DNA of 44,969 nt. Source: Methanobrevibacter oralis. GTDB taxonomy: Archaea; Methanobacteriota; Methanobacteria; Methanobacteriales; Methanobacteriaceae. The notes below the pieces were generated by a model that saw only the letters and a program-made list of their open reading frames with translations, was not told the origin of the DNA and did no database searches. Positions 27,346-37,732 of the stretch are shown in pieces (the first letter of the stretch is position 1; the number at the start of each line of letters is the position of its first letter). The stretch is taken from NCBI RefSeq assembly GCF_001639275.1, contig NZ_LWMU01000043.1:1-44969 (forward strand). The letters are read 5' to 3'. Position numbers and translations under genes: made by a program.

Positions 27346-28281
27346 ATGGTGGAATTAGAAGATTTGCCAAGTGTTGGTGAAAAAACAGCAGAAAAATTAA
27401 GAGACGCAGGTTTTGCAGATATGATGAGATTAGCTACTGCTACTCCTAAAGAATTATCTGTTAAAGCAGAAATTGGGGAAGGAGTCGCTGAAAAAGTTAT
27501 TGAAGCAGCCCGTAAATCTGAAAATATTGATTTTGAAACAGCATTTGATGTATTAGAAAGGAGAAAAGAAGTTGGTCATATTACTGTAGGTAGTCAAGAA
27601 TTCAATGATTTAATTGGTGGTGGAATTGAAACTCAATCAATTACAGAAGTATTCGGAGAATTTGGATCGGGTAAAAGTCAAATTTCTCATGAATTAGCAG
27701 TTACAGTTCAATTACCTGAAGAATTAGGTGGTCTTGATGCAGAATGCGTATTCCTTGATACTGAAAATACTTTTCGTCCAGAAAGGATTGAACAAATAGC
27801 TAATGCTTTTGAATTAGATATTGATGAAGTTTTAAGAAAAATTCATGTTGCTCGTGCATTTAATTCTGCTCATCAAATTTTAATGGCAGATAAGGTTAAT
27901 GAACTTATTCAACAAGGAAGTAATATTAAATTAGTCATTGTTGATTCATTAATGGCTCATTTCAGAGCAGAGTATGTTGGAAGGGAGTCTTTAGCTGTAA
28001 GGCAACAAAAATTAAATCAACATTTACATTCACTTCAACAAATAGCTAATACTTATAATGTAGCTATTTTTATTACAAACCAAGTTCAAGCTAAACCAGA
28101 CTCATTCTTTGGAAGCCCTACTAAAGCTATTGGAGGTCACGTCTTAGGGCATGCGTCTACTTATAGAATTTGGCTTAAAAAAGGATTAGCAGGTAAAAGA
28201 ATTGCACGTTTGGTAGATAGTCCTCATTTACCTGAAGGTGAATGTGTATTTAAAATTACTAATGAAGGTATTGTTAGTTAA
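27346..28281 (+). CDS. radA: DNA repair and recombination recombinase RadA
   Basis: The 311-residue archaeal RecA/Rad51 homologue forms ATP-dependent filaments for strand exchange. An N-terminal helix-hairpin-helix domain (about 1-60, [17 protein letters not shown]) precedes the ATPase core with Walker [10 protein letters not shown] at 104-112, [15 protein letters not shown], Walker [19 protein letters not shown], and [11 protein letters not shown]. The ATG at 27346 is preferred over 27337 because GAGGA lies 9 bases before it and directly abuts the other ATG. No intein is present, and length is normal. Confidence 0.97.
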   Translation: MVELEDLPSVGEKTAEKLRDAGFADMMRLATATPKELSVKAEIGEGVAEKVIEAARKSENIDFETAFDVLERRKEVGHITVGSQEFNDLIGGGIETQSITEVFGEFGSGKSQISHELAVTVQLPEELGGLDAECVFLDTENTFRPERIEQIANAFELDIDEVLRKIHVARAFNSAHQILMADKVNELIQQGSNIKLVIVDSLMAHFRAEYVGRESLAVRQQKLNQHLHSLQQIANTYNVAIFITNQVQAKPDSFFGSPTKAIGGHVLGHASTYRIWLKKGLAGKRIARLVDSPHLPEGECVFKITNEGIVS

Positions 28282-28754
28282 TTTTAAATTTTTATTTTTT
28301 TTTGACGATTTCAAAAAATTATGTGATTTGAATTTTTCATAGTTTTTGAGTCATGAAATTTTTTTCTTATTTTAGTTTTTAAAGGAATAAATTAATATAT
28401 TGAATGAAAATAATATAATTCACATGTTTAAATTAAAAATAGAAGCTTCATATTATTGTATGGAGTCTAAATAATTTAAAACTTTTGATTTTGTTCTGGG
28501 GTTTTCTAATTCTATCAAATGATGATTTTTCCTGTTGCGAAAATAATTGAGGATAATTATTAATGTTAGAAAATGTGATAAATAGATTTTAAAAATAGGA
28601 TTCTTGTTTATACAAGTTCTAAATCTAAAAAATATACTTTAAAGAATTTCATGCTAAAATTAGAAACATGCGGAACATAAAAAACTAAAAAAAATCACAC
28701 AGTTTTGAAAGAGCCTACTCTGTCAACACTCAACTTTATTAATAATTATTTAGT
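28282..28754. other. Gene-free AT-rich spacer after radA
   Basis: About 470 bases with stops in all frames. A T-rich run directly after radA (28291-28303) could end transcription. Short frames with lysine-rich translations occur near 28580-28690 but match nothing I recognise. It may be decayed accessory DNA. Confidence 0.4.
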
Positions 28755-28802
28755 AAAATATAACTATATTTGAATTTTAAAATATAATTATATTTGAATT
28801 TT
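28755..28802. repeat. Tandem 24-base direct repeat upstream of an adhesin-like gene
   Basis: Two adjacent 24-base units, 28755-28778 and 28779-28802, have the form AAAATATAAYTATATTTGAA followed by TTTT. They differ at one base. Each contains a near or full palindrome around ATATAATTATAT. They end 41 bases before the adhesin ATG, where promoter elements and operators are expected. Confidence 0.6.
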
Positions 28803-28843
28803 TTAAAAGTATATATTAATATTTAAATTATTTGTGTGGTAAA

Positions 28844-31800
28844 ATGGAATATTTAAATAAAATTTTAATTTTAACATTTATCTTAATGATTATAAGTATA
28901 GGGGGAGTTAATGCTACAGATATGGATTTAGTTAGTGATATTCAAACTTCTAATCATGTTGATAATAATTATTTAAGTCTAGCTAGTTCAGATTATCAAG
29001 AAGAATCTTCTGAAGAGGGTATTGGTATTTCTGATATTGAAACTAATTTAAATGATTCAATTAATAATTCAGAAACTAGTGGAAAAGTTATTAAATTAAC
29101 AGAATCTGATTTTAATAAATATTTTAATGAAGAGGGATATGTGGATACTACTAAAGTTTCTCCTTATGATACTCTTGACTTATCTGGGAATTTTCATAAT
29201 GTTGAAGTAATGATTTTCACTATCCCGGTAACTGTTATAAGTACATCTTGTGATGCGTACCTTAAAGATTGTACTATTCAATTTGATAAAGTAATAGCTT
29301 CTGAGTCTAAATGGGCAAAAGTTTCAAATTTAAGAATTAATAATACTATTGCTTCAGGATTTAATGGAGTGATTGCTACAAATTCTGCATATATTGAGAT
29401 TACAAACAATGTTATTTATACTGAAAGTGCAAGTGGAAATCCAGTTCGTTTGCTTGCTTCAAATCATACAAGAGTTACAAATAATATTTTTGAAACTTGG
29501 TATCAATCTACAAGTGGTTTTAATGCTTCTTGGACTCGTTCATGTATTCTTTTAGGAGAATCTCATTATAATTATATTGCAAATAATAATGTCACAGTAA
29601 AAGAGTCTAATCCCATTTATTTATCATCATATGGATGTGGTCCTTCTAATTATAATATAATTTTTAATAATACTATTAGAAGTTCATCAAAAAGTACAAA
29701 AACAGGATTGTCAAATCCTTCCTCTTGGACATATGGTATTCAAATGTTTGGGTCTTATAATAAAGCATTAAATAATACAATCTATAATGTTTTTAGAGGA
29801 ATTTCTACTGATGGTGAAGGTAATGAAATTGTAGGTAATATTATATTTAATATTACTGGTGGTTACAATGAAGGAAATGATGGTACTTTAGGTGGAGATT
29901 ATGCAATTGTTGGATCTTTAGGGTCTTTAATTGCTAATAATACTATTTATAATTCTAAAATGTATACTTTTGGAGGTTCAGGAGGGTCTGCAATTTATGC
30001 AGGCCCTAATAATGAGATTTATGGCAATAAAATTACAGTAATTGCTTCAAGTAGAGGTATCCATATAGGTGCTTCTTCTTGTAATGTTAATATTTATGAT
30101 AATATTATTAACACTGAATCTGGCAATGGTGTTTATACTTTAGGATATATGAATAATTTACGTATCATGTATAATGTTATTACTTCTGAGTCTGGTATGG
30201 GAATTCAAATTAAAAAACAATCTAATTCCAAATATCCAACAAATGTTTTTATTATAAATAATAATATTTTAACTTTTAATGATCTATTTATGGATTTAAG
30301 TGATGTTTTAAATAAAAATTCTCTCATATGTGAAAATAATACTTATAAAAAAATTTTTGTCGTGACTAAAAATACCTTCTTTCGTTATTTTGATAATAAT
30401 GGTAATTTAAACTGTGAGGATATAGATATTTTAGTATTTAAAGGACGTTTTGATAGTGACGATTTAAATATTAATTCTATTAATATTAATAAACCTATTT
30501 ATATTTTAGGAAATGATGCTAATATAAAAAATATTCAATTTAATATTACTTCAAATAATATAATAATTGAGAATATTAATTTCGATGTTGAATATAATTC
30601 TACTATTTATTTCAATAATGTGAATAATGTTTCATTAATTAGAAATTTAATTGTATCTTCTTCCTCAAATCCTACAATAATTGTTTCTAAATCTATTACT
30701 ACTATTTTATCTAATAAAATTCAATCAAATAATTTAGCTATTGTTGTGGATTATGGAAGCAAAGTAATTGTAAATAATAATTTAATTAATGTTACAGGAG
30801 ATTATACTATTGATTTAACTAATAGTGGAGATTTCTCAAGTGATTTTGTTAAGAATAATATTTCTAATAATTATTTATTAGCTAATTTAAAAGGAGATGA
30901 GAGTGTATCTTATTCAAATAATTGTAAAAATAATAGTATTATATATGATAATGACGGTCTTATCTCTAATTTAGTGGTAAAAGATACTATATCTTTTATT
31001 AATCAAAATCCTATGTTAGTAATTAAATTAATCGATTTTGAAGGTAATTTTATCCCTAATAAAAAAATTAGAATTTATTTAACTGATTCAAAAGGTCAAG
31101 ATAGGTTATATTCTTTATTTACTAATAATCATGGGATTGCTTTATTTGAAGAAGCTATCTCTATAGATAATTATACATTTTCTGTTATTCATGATGGAAA
31201 TGATATTTATAAACCTTCTCAAGTATTAAATAAAAAATTAGATGTCATTTATATGAGTACTTCATTAGTTGCATCTGACATTAATACATATTATAATGTC
31301 CCTATTGTCATTAAAGCTACTCTTAAAGGTAAGGGTAATGTTCTTTTAGATGATAAAATAGTACATATTACAGTTAATGGAAAAACTTATAAAAATATCA
31401 CTATTGATGGTGTAGTTACTTTTAATATTGGAATTCTTCCTAAAGGTAGTTATTCTATAAATTATTTATTTTATGATGATGAAAATTGTACAGGATCAGG
31501 TGGAAGCTCAAAGATTTTTGTTAATATGATGCCAACTAGTATTATTGCGAGCAATGTTGTAATTTTTTATAATGATGGTTCTGGTGTGGTTGCTTATTTA
31601 AAAGATAATACAGGGAAGGGTATTAATGATAAAAAAGTTGTGATAGGGATTAATGATAAGACTTATAAGAAAATCACAGATAAAAATGGTAAAGTTGCGT
31701 TAGCTATTAACTTACCTCCTAAAACCTACTCAGTTTCACTTAAATTTTCGGGGGATTCTAATTATAAATCTTCATATAACTCCATGAAAGTTAAAGTAAA

Positions 31801-32341
31801 AACAAGAATTACAAAAATTATTGCGGGCAATTTAGTTAAATATTATGGAGACGGTAAAAAATTAGTTATTTATTTAAAAGATACTAATAATAAAGCTGTT
31901 GCAAGTAAATCTATAACTATCAAAATTAATGGCAAGACTTATAAGAGAACTACAGATAAGAAAGGCAAAGTTAGTTTAGCTCTTAGTCTTTCTAAAAAAA
32001 CTTATAAAGCAACTATTAAATTCTCAGCTACTTATCATAAAACTTCAATTAAAAAAATAAAAGTTTCGGTTGTAGCTCCTAAAGTATTTGCTTTAAGTAA
32101 AAAGGTTAAAAAAGGTAAAAAACTTATTGTAGTATTTAAAACTTATAATGGTAAGATTATAAAAGACCAAAAAGTTTATTTCAAATTTAAAGGAAAAACT
32201 TATAATTTAATTACTAATTCAAAAGGAATTACTACTTTAACTTGTAATATTAAAAAAGGATCTTATAGTGGTGTTGTAGGATTTAAATCTACTTCAACAT
32301 ATGGTACTACTAAAACTAATATTAAGTTTAAAGTTGTATAA
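28844..32341 (+). CDS. Secreted adhesin-like protein with beta-helix and Ig-like repeats
   Basis: The ATG at 28844 gives 1165 residues and places a signal peptide at the start (MEYLNKILILTFILMIISIGGVNA). A TTG at 28832 would add four residues ahead of it. The middle (about 120-700) is rich in short Asn-containing turns such as NNIF, NNTI and GNKI, typical of a right-handed parallel beta-helix. The C-terminus holds at least three Ig-like repeats of about 90 residues from residue 895 on, each with KxTDKxGKVxLxL and Y.V.x.F. patterns. No membrane anchor is visible at the end. Methanobrevibacter genomes carry many such adhesin-like proteins, thought to contact bacteria, protozoa or host surfaces. 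Confidence 0.85.
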   Translation: MEYLNKILILTFILMIISIGGVNATDMDLVSDIQTSNHVDNNYLSLASSDYQEESSEEGIGISDIETNLNDSINNSETSGKVIKLTESDFNKYFNEEGYVDTTKVSPYDTLDLSGNFHNVEVMIFTIPVTVISTSCDAYLKDCTIQFDKVIASESKWAKVSNLRINNTIASGFNGVIATNSAYIEITNNVIYTESASGNPVRLLASNHTRVTNNIFETWYQSTSGFNASWTRSCILLGESHYNYIANNNVTVKESNPIYLSSYGCGPSNYNIIFNNTIRSSSKSTKTGLSNPSSWTYGIQMFGSYNKALNNTIYNVFRGISTDGEGNEIVGNIIFNITGGYNEGNDGTLGGDYAIVGSLGSLIANNTIYNSKMYTFGGSGGSAIYAGPNNEIYGNKITVIASSRGIHIGASSCNVNIYDNIINTESGNGVYTLGYMNNLRIMYNVITSESGMGIQIKKQSNSKYPTNVFIINNNILTFNDLFMDLSDVLNKNSLICENNTYKKIFVVTKNTFFRYFDNNGNLNCEDIDILVFKGRFDSDDLNINSININKPIYILGNDANIKNIQFNITSNNIIIENINFDVEYNSTIYFNNVNNVSLIRNLIVSSSSNPTIIVSKSITTILSNKIQSNNLAIVVDYGSKVIVNNNLINVTGDYTIDLTNSGDFSSDFVKNNISNNYLLANLKGDESVSYSNNCKNNSIIYDNDGLISNLVVKDTISFINQNPMLVIKLIDFEGNFIPNKKIRIYLTDSKGQDRLYSLFTNNHGIALFEEAISIDNYTFSVIHDGNDIYKPSQVLNKKLDVIYMSTSLVASDINTYYNVPIVIKATLKGKGNVLLDDKIVHITVNGKTYKNITIDGVVTFNIGILPKGSYSINYLFYDDENCTGSGGSSKIFVNMMPTSIIASNVVIFYNDGSGVVAYLKDNTGKGINDKKVVIGINDKTYKKITDKNGKVALAINLPPKTYSVSLKFSGDSNYKSSYNSMKVKVKTRITKIIAGNLVKYYGDGKKLVIYLKDTNNKAVASKSITIKINGKTYKRTTDKKGKVSLALSLSKKTYKATIKFSATYHKTSIKKIKVSVVAPKVFALSKKVKKGKKLIVVFKTYNGKIIKDQKVYFKFKGKTYNLITNSKGITTLTCNIKKGSYSGVVGFKSTSTYGTTKTNIKFKVV

Positions 32342-32597
32342 ATTTAATTATAAAATTAATCTTTAATTTTATATTTTTAAAATAAATTTTAACAATGTAT
32401 AATTTAAAAATTAATAAGTTATAAAATAATTATCAATAGAATCACAATTAATTTCAGATTTATCCTTAAAGCTATTTGGAAAATTCTGGAATCAAATTGG
32501 AAAGTTTAAATTGTTATCAGAAATACTACTATCTAAAACTTTTATATTTGTTTTTATTACTGTAATATGTTAGCTTCACTTATATATTAAATTTATT
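32342..32597. other. Gene-free spacer between an adhesin-like gene and an IS4-type element
   Basis: AT-rich DNA with stops in all frames. It starts with T-rich runs after the adhesin stop and ends at the 9-base ACTTTAAAT that flanks the insertion element. I see no gene in it. Confidence 0.4.
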
Positions 32598-32606
32598 ACT
32601 TTAAAT

Positions 32607-33110
32607 CAATCCAGTTAATTTAAGAAATTTATTTTTTAATTTTTAATTATAGTATTTTATTTTCTTATTTTTCTTATTTAAATCTTTTATTTGATATTGT
32701 ATTAGTTTATATGATTTATTTTTTATTTTTTTTACTTTTTTTTATGGGTTTTTACTTTTTTTTTTTTATTGATTTTTCATTTTTGATTATTTTTTTGTTT
32801 TAAATTCCTTTATTTTGCTTTTAATTGGATTTTTTTATTTTAATAGTTTTTATATTTGTTTAAATTATTTTATGTTTAATTTTAAGTATTATTAATAGTT
32901 AATATTAGATATTAGTAAATTATATTTTTATATATGTTATTTATGATTTTATGATTGGATTTTTTTTTGATTTATGGGGGTGGGTTGTTTTTGATGATTA
33001 AATATTTCAGGGAATATTTTTGTGATGAAACTTGGGAAATATAATTAGGATAAATATGAAAAATCGAAAATATATAATTGATGATGGAAAAGCACATTTT
33101 GTTCGTAATC
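32607..33110 (+). repeat. Long IS end, left copy
   Basis: This T-rich segment is shared with 34430-34920 (inverted) and 44628-44969 (same orientation). It includes the first codons of the transposase from 33056, so the repeat reaches into coding sequence. Confidence 0.85.
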
Positions 33111-34336
33111 GAAAAACTACTTTAGGAAGTATAATTAAGTATCCTTTCTATGATTGTGGTCGAACGACTGCTGTAGAGGCTATAAATTTTTATTAGAAGT
33201 GATAAGAAGGATAAAAATATGATTTTAATTAAATCCGATATTTTTCAAAGAAGAAAATTGCTTAATCATATTTGCTATGTTAGATATGAATGAAGACTTT
33301 ATTGATGGAATTTACAATGATCCGGATAGACCTGGTCTTTATAAAGGATATTCAGTACTGGCAGGTGATACTAGCATCTGCGATGCACCATAATAATTGG
33401 ATACAGTGAAAAACAACTAAAAGAATTAAATAATCCTCACCTCAATAGATTAAAAAAGGAATTAATCAGATTTATCATGTATAGCAGATACACAAACAGA
33501 TTTCATTATTAACATCCACAATAACCAATAGTAAAAAAAATAAACGAAATAGAACTAGCATTAAAACATTTAGACATATTTAAATCAAAGAATAAACATG
33601 ACCAACACCATCACAACCTACGACAGAGGATATGCTTCCATTGAACTAATGCTAAAACATATGAGTATAAATTCCCATTTCATAATACGACTAAGAGTAG
33701 ATGACTTTGACCATGAACGAAAAAACATGAAAACCAACGATGAAACCATAGACATCACAATAAATGCAATACGCACACAAAACTTCCATGATGAAGAAAC
33801 CAAGAAAAAAAAGCATTAGAATCACGAAGTGGTGAAATACGAATAACAGAAATAGAACTCGAAACCAAAAAAAAGGGAAAAAAATACACAGAAATACTTG
33901 CAAGCAATTTACCATCCGAAAAATTCACCACACAAGGATTTAAAAGAACTATACAACAAAAGATGGAAAATAGAAAACCAATTTTGACAGATTAAAAAAC
34001 ATAATCCACATAAGAAAACTTCAGCGGATACTCAGAACAAATCATACAACAAGAGACTTCTACGCCAACATATTCAATGTTTAATTACCTAATGGCCATG
34101 AAAATCGACGCGGACCAAAAAAAAATACAAGAAAAACAAAAAACAAAAACTTAAAACACAAATACAAAACCAATCTCAATGTACTATTCGGATTTTAATC
34201 AAATTAGACATGCCTGACTTACTAATCTGACGATTATCAAGAAAGAATAAACGCCGTAAAAAGAATATTAAACACCGCACAATCAATATTTAGTAGAAAA
34301 AAAATAGAGAAAATAACCGAAATCCTGATAGACTAA
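33056..34336 (+). pseudogene. IS4-family transposase, broken
   Basis: The frame starting MKNRKYIIDDGKAHFVRN soon hits stops. Later pieces in other frames include AGDTSICDAP near 33362, TYDRGYASIELMLKHM at 33616-33663 with the second acidic residue of the catalytic triad, and YNKRWKIE at 33952-33975. The last matches the IS4 signature Y-(2)-R-(3)-E-(6)-K and continues after a frame break as FDRLKNIIH. The end reads EILID with a stop at 34334-34336. At least four stops or shifts make it inactive. Transposition of this copy would need an intact relative elsewhere. Confidence 0.8.
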
Positions 34337-34429
34337 TCATAAGATCCAACTAACAAATTCCCACCAACACAAAGAAGATGTGAATAAAAAAAAATATTTT
34401 TCAAATTATTTCTTAAATTAACTGGGTTG

Positions 34430-34920
34430 GATTACGAACAAAATGTGCTTTTCCATCATTAATTATATATTTTCGATTTTCATATTTATCCTAATTTATT
34501 TCCCAAGTTTCATCACAAAATATTCCCTGAAATTTATCATCAAAAACAATCCCCCTAAATCAAAAAAATCCAATCATAAAATTCTAAATAACCATATAAA
34601 AATATAATTTACTAATATTTAATATTAACTATTAATAATACTTAAAATTAAACATAAAATAATTTAAACAAATATAAAAACTATTAAAATAAACACATCC
34701 AATTACAAGCAAATTAAAGGAATTTAAAACAAAAAAAATAATCAAAAATGAAAAATCAATAAAAAAAATAATCAAAAACCCATAAAAAAAAGTAAAAAAA
34801 ATAAAAAATAAATCATATAAACCAATACAATATCAAATAAAAGATTTAAATAAGAAAAATAAGAAAATAAAATACTATAATTAAAAATTAAAAAATAAAT
34901 TTCTTAAATTAACTGGGTTG
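34430..34920 (-). repeat. Long IS end, inverted copy
   Basis: This is the reverse complement of 32607-33110 through the first transposase codons. It starts directly after an IS end sequence at 34429 with no gap, and is flanked on its outer side by the 9-base target duplication. Confidence 0.85.
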
Positions 34921-34929
34921 ACTTTAAAT

Positions 34930-35111
34930 TGATAATAAAGAAAAAAATGTAACATCCAAAATTTCAGTTTGATTCAATTCAATTAACTTTTTAAAAGAGT
35001 TCTATTTTTTTAGAAACTATTATATTATACTTAAAATATATTATTTTAATAAATGTGCTTTATGAATTATTAAGTATACTTTATATTGTATTAAAATTTT
35101 GGTGATTAATA
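34930..35111. promoter_or_regulatory. Promoter region of the membrane-anchored adhesin-like gene
   Basis: AT-rich upstream region with TATA-like ATTATATTATAC near 35017-35028 and TTTATATTG near 35080. GGTGATT directly before AATAATG supplies the ribosome binding site for the gene at 35112. The IS insertion ends only about 180 bases upstream, so it may have displaced or altered native control sequence. Confidence 0.35.
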
Positions 35112-37691
35112 ATGGAAAAATCTTTTAAGTTTTCATTGATTCTTTTAGTTGTTTTTGTACTTATTGGATCATTAAATATGGTTTCTGCCTCTATTGATAT
35201 TGTCAATGAAGCAGTTTTAGATGATTCCTCTTTATCTTCTGATACGTTGGAAGATGTTGTTTCTGTAAATGATAATATTGTGTATGTCTCAAATTATGGT
35301 AATGATGAAAGTGGTAATGGTTCTATAGATTCTCCTTATGCAAGTTTATCTCAAGCAATTAACAAATCTGAAAATGGTTATGTAATATGCTTGAATGGTT
35401 CTTTTTCTGGTGAAAAAAATTGTAATTTATTTATAGATAAAAATTTATCAATTACTTCTTTTGGTCTTTCATATATTAATTGTGGTTCTAAAAATAGGAT
35501 TTTTAATGTTTTAGAAGGATGTACTTTTTCTGTTAGTAATTTATCTTTTTCACATGCTGATGTTTCTAATTTAGATAATTCTAATGGTGGGGCTATATAT
35601 TCAGAAGGTATTTTAATTATTCAAAGATGTGAATTTAACTATTGTACTGCTAATAATGGAGGAGCCATTTATTCTAAAGGCAAATTAATATTAAACAATT
35701 CTAGATTCTATTATAATAGAGCAATAGCATACGGAGGAACTATATACTGCTCAGCTGATAATAGTTTAGTTAATAATTCTATTTTTAAAAAGAATTGTGC
35801 TAAGAGTAAAACTACTGGAGTTTCTGGTGGTGCTATTTCTAATTTTGGTAATAATTTCACTGTTTCTTGTTCTCTATTTGAGGGTAATTATGCGAAAGAA
35901 ACTAGTAAAGTTAAAAATGATCCAATTTATGGTGGTGCTATTTCTAATTATGGAAAAGGATTTTATGTCTATGGTTGTGACTTTATAGGTAATTATGTTG
36001 AAGTTAGAACTGATGCTGGTTCTGGTGAAGTTTGTTTAAATATTGCTGAAGGTGGTGCTATTTATACTGTTGCAGGTGCTAAAGTAGAAAATTGTCATTT
36101 TGATAAGGATACTGCTCATTGTAGATATTCTAGCAATCAAATTAATATCTATGGTAATAGATGTTATGGTGGTGCTATTAGTATTGCTTCAGGTAAAAGT
36201 TTTTATCTTTTAAATAATACTTTCACAAATTGTAGTTCTGCTAATGGTGTTGTGAAAAATGATGCTAATTATGCTATATTTGAAAATAACACTTTTGATA
36301 ATAATAAAGCAATGTTTATGGGTTCTTCAATATATGATAATGGTGAAAATAATCTTTATATTGGTAATACTTTCTTAAATAATAATGATTCTAAAAATCA
36401 AGCTCAGGGAACTGTATATGCTAATGCTTGTAATGTAACTTTTGAAAATAATACTTTTCTTAATAATTATGATACAAGTGGTAGTGTATATTCTTTTAAT
36501 AATGCTGCTATTTATATTTATAATCCTACTTTTAAAGGAGGATCAGATGCAGGAAATACTAATATTAAAATCTCAAATAATAAGTTTAATGGTAATGATA
36601 TGGGTATTTATTTATATTGTTCTGGTGGAGCTAAAATTTCAAATAATAAATTCACTAATCAAAGACAAAATGCTATTCAAACTTATGCAGGTAGGGATTT
36701 AAATATTTTAGATAATTATTTTGAGAATAATCATGGATATCATGGTGCTGTTGATATAGGTTCTCGTAACACTCTTATTAAAGGCAATACATTTGTCAAT
36801 AACACTGGTGTTGTTGCAGGAGCTATTGGTCTTTTATGTAGGGGAGATTTAACAATTGATTCTAATACTTTCATAGGCAATCATGTTACTTCTGAGGGTG
36901 GTGGAGATATTTACTCAATTTATGGGGATATGAAGATAACAAATAATGATTTTGTTATTAATTCTATTTATAAAGATGAAAGTTCTATCTATACAAAATA
37001 TGGTAAGATTAATGCTATAAATAATAAATTCACTATTTCGAATAATCTACATAAAATTATTAAACAAAGAGGTCAAATTGAATATTATTTGAATAATGTT
37101 ATTTATGATAATACTCTGGTAAATGATGATGGTAGTGTAAATAATTCTTCTGTTGAGAATCTTGTAGACCTTCATAAAAGAACTAAGGATGATTTTATTT
37201 ATTATCGTAATGCTACTGAGAATAATGTTAATTTAGATGATGACTCCGACCCTATTGATTCTGGTAATACTGAACCAAAGCATATAGAAGAGATGATTAA
37301 TGACATTGTTGATGATATAACTGATATTATTAATGATATAACTGATATTATTGATAATATAAATGGTTCTAGTGATGGAAGTTCTGATGGTTCTTTTATT
37401 TCTTCTGTTGGAACATTAAATTCTAATAGTTCTATTACTAATAGTTCTTCAGATGTTGGTAAATCTCATGAGCTTGATAAAGATCAAAGTATTGAAGTTA
37501 GTTCTCAACCAACTACTGATTCTGCTAAGGAAATAAGTTCTGAAGAACTTTCTCGATCAATTGCTTATGATTTATCCGAAAAAAAACCAGCTACTTCAAT
37601 TAATTCTAATATGAATCTATTTGCTATTTTGATTATTGTTTTAGCTATATTGTTAATTTATGGATGTTATAGAGGTAGAAAAGATATTTAA
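35112..37691 (+). CDS. Membrane-anchored adhesin-like protein with PMP-type beta-helix repeats
   Basis: The 859-residue protein has a signal peptide (MEKSFKFSLILLVVFVLIGS onward to VSA). An N-terminal segment, IVYVSNYGNDESGNGSIDSPY, is common in archaeal and bacterial beta-helix surface proteins. Between about 150 and 640 there are many GGAIY, GGAIS or EGGAIY turns followed by a F..N.A pattern, resembling polymorphic outer-membrane-protein repeats. A flexible Ser/Asp-rich stalk with DITDIINDITDII repeats (about 730-760) leads to one membrane span (about 834-851) and a basic tail RGRKDI. That makes it a C-terminally anchored surface protein. A GGTGA lies before the ATG. Confidence 0.85.
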   Translation: MEKSFKFSLILLVVFVLIGSLNMVSASIDIVNEAVLDDSSLSSDTLEDVVSVNDNIVYVSNYGNDESGNGSIDSPYASLSQAINKSENGYVICLNGSFSGEKNCNLFIDKNLSITSFGLSYINCGSKNRIFNVLEGCTFSVSNLSFSHADVSNLDNSNGGAIYSEGILIIQRCEFNYCTANNGGAIYSKGKLILNNSRFYYNRAIAYGGTIYCSADNSLVNNSIFKKNCAKSKTTGVSGGAISNFGNNFTVSCSLFEGNYAKETSKVKNDPIYGGAISNYGKGFYVYGCDFIGNYVEVRTDAGSGEVCLNIAEGGAIYTVAGAKVENCHFDKDTAHCRYSSNQINIYGNRCYGGAISIASGKSFYLLNNTFTNCSSANGVVKNDANYAIFENNTFDNNKAMFMGSSIYDNGENNLYIGNTFLNNNDSKNQAQGTVYANACNVTFENNTFLNNYDTSGSVYSFNNAAIYIYNPTFKGGSDAGNTNIKISNNKFNGNDMGIYLYCSGGAKISNNKFTNQRQNAIQTYAGRDLNILDNYFENNHGYHGAVDIGSRNTLIKGNTFVNNTGVVAGAIGLLCRGDLTIDSNTFIGNHVTSEGGGDIYSIYGDMKITNNDFVINSIYKDESSIYTKYGKINAINNKFTISNNLHKIIKQRGQIEYYLNNVIYDNTLVNDDGSVNNSSVENLVDLHKRTKDDFIYYRNATENNVNLDDDSDPIDSGNTEPKHIEEMINDIVDDITDIINDITDIIDNINGSSDGSSDGSFISSVGTLNSNSSITNSSSDVGKSHELDKDQSIEVSSQPTTDSAKEISSEELSRSIAYDLSEKKPATSINSNMNLFAILIIVLAILLIYGCYRGRKDI

Positions 37692-37732
37692 TATTTGATT
37701 ATTATTTATTATCTATTCTTTTCTTTATTTTT

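Larger units (their letters stand above)
32607..34920 (+). mobile_element. Decayed IS4-type insertion element with long inverted ends and 9-bp target duplication
   Basis: The element is 2314 bases. Its left end (32607-33110, 504 bases) returns in inverted orientation at 34430-34920 (491 bases) with few differences. The ends read CAATCCAGTTAATTTAAG and CAACCCAGTTAATTTAAG. The 9-base ACTTTAAAT is found exactly outside both ends (32598-32606 and 34921-34929) and marks a target-site duplication. A second, inner copy of the end sequence (34407-34429) directly abuts the inverted arm. A broken transposase lies between. A further copy of the left end starts at 44628, which confirms the outer boundary. 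Confidence 0.82.

Noticed and set aside
28282-28754. Possible transposase relic in the radA-adhesin gap
   Set aside because: Short Lys-rich translations were seen, but no family motif or terminal repeats could be found.
32607-32980. T-rich repeated DNA as a CRISPR leader or array
   Set aside because: There are no regularly spaced direct repeats or spacers; the repetition is explained by copies of an IS end.
33598-33819. Open frame of 73 codons as a separate gene
   Set aside because: Its sequence is an internal part of the IS4 transposase (YDRGYAS region), not an independent protein.
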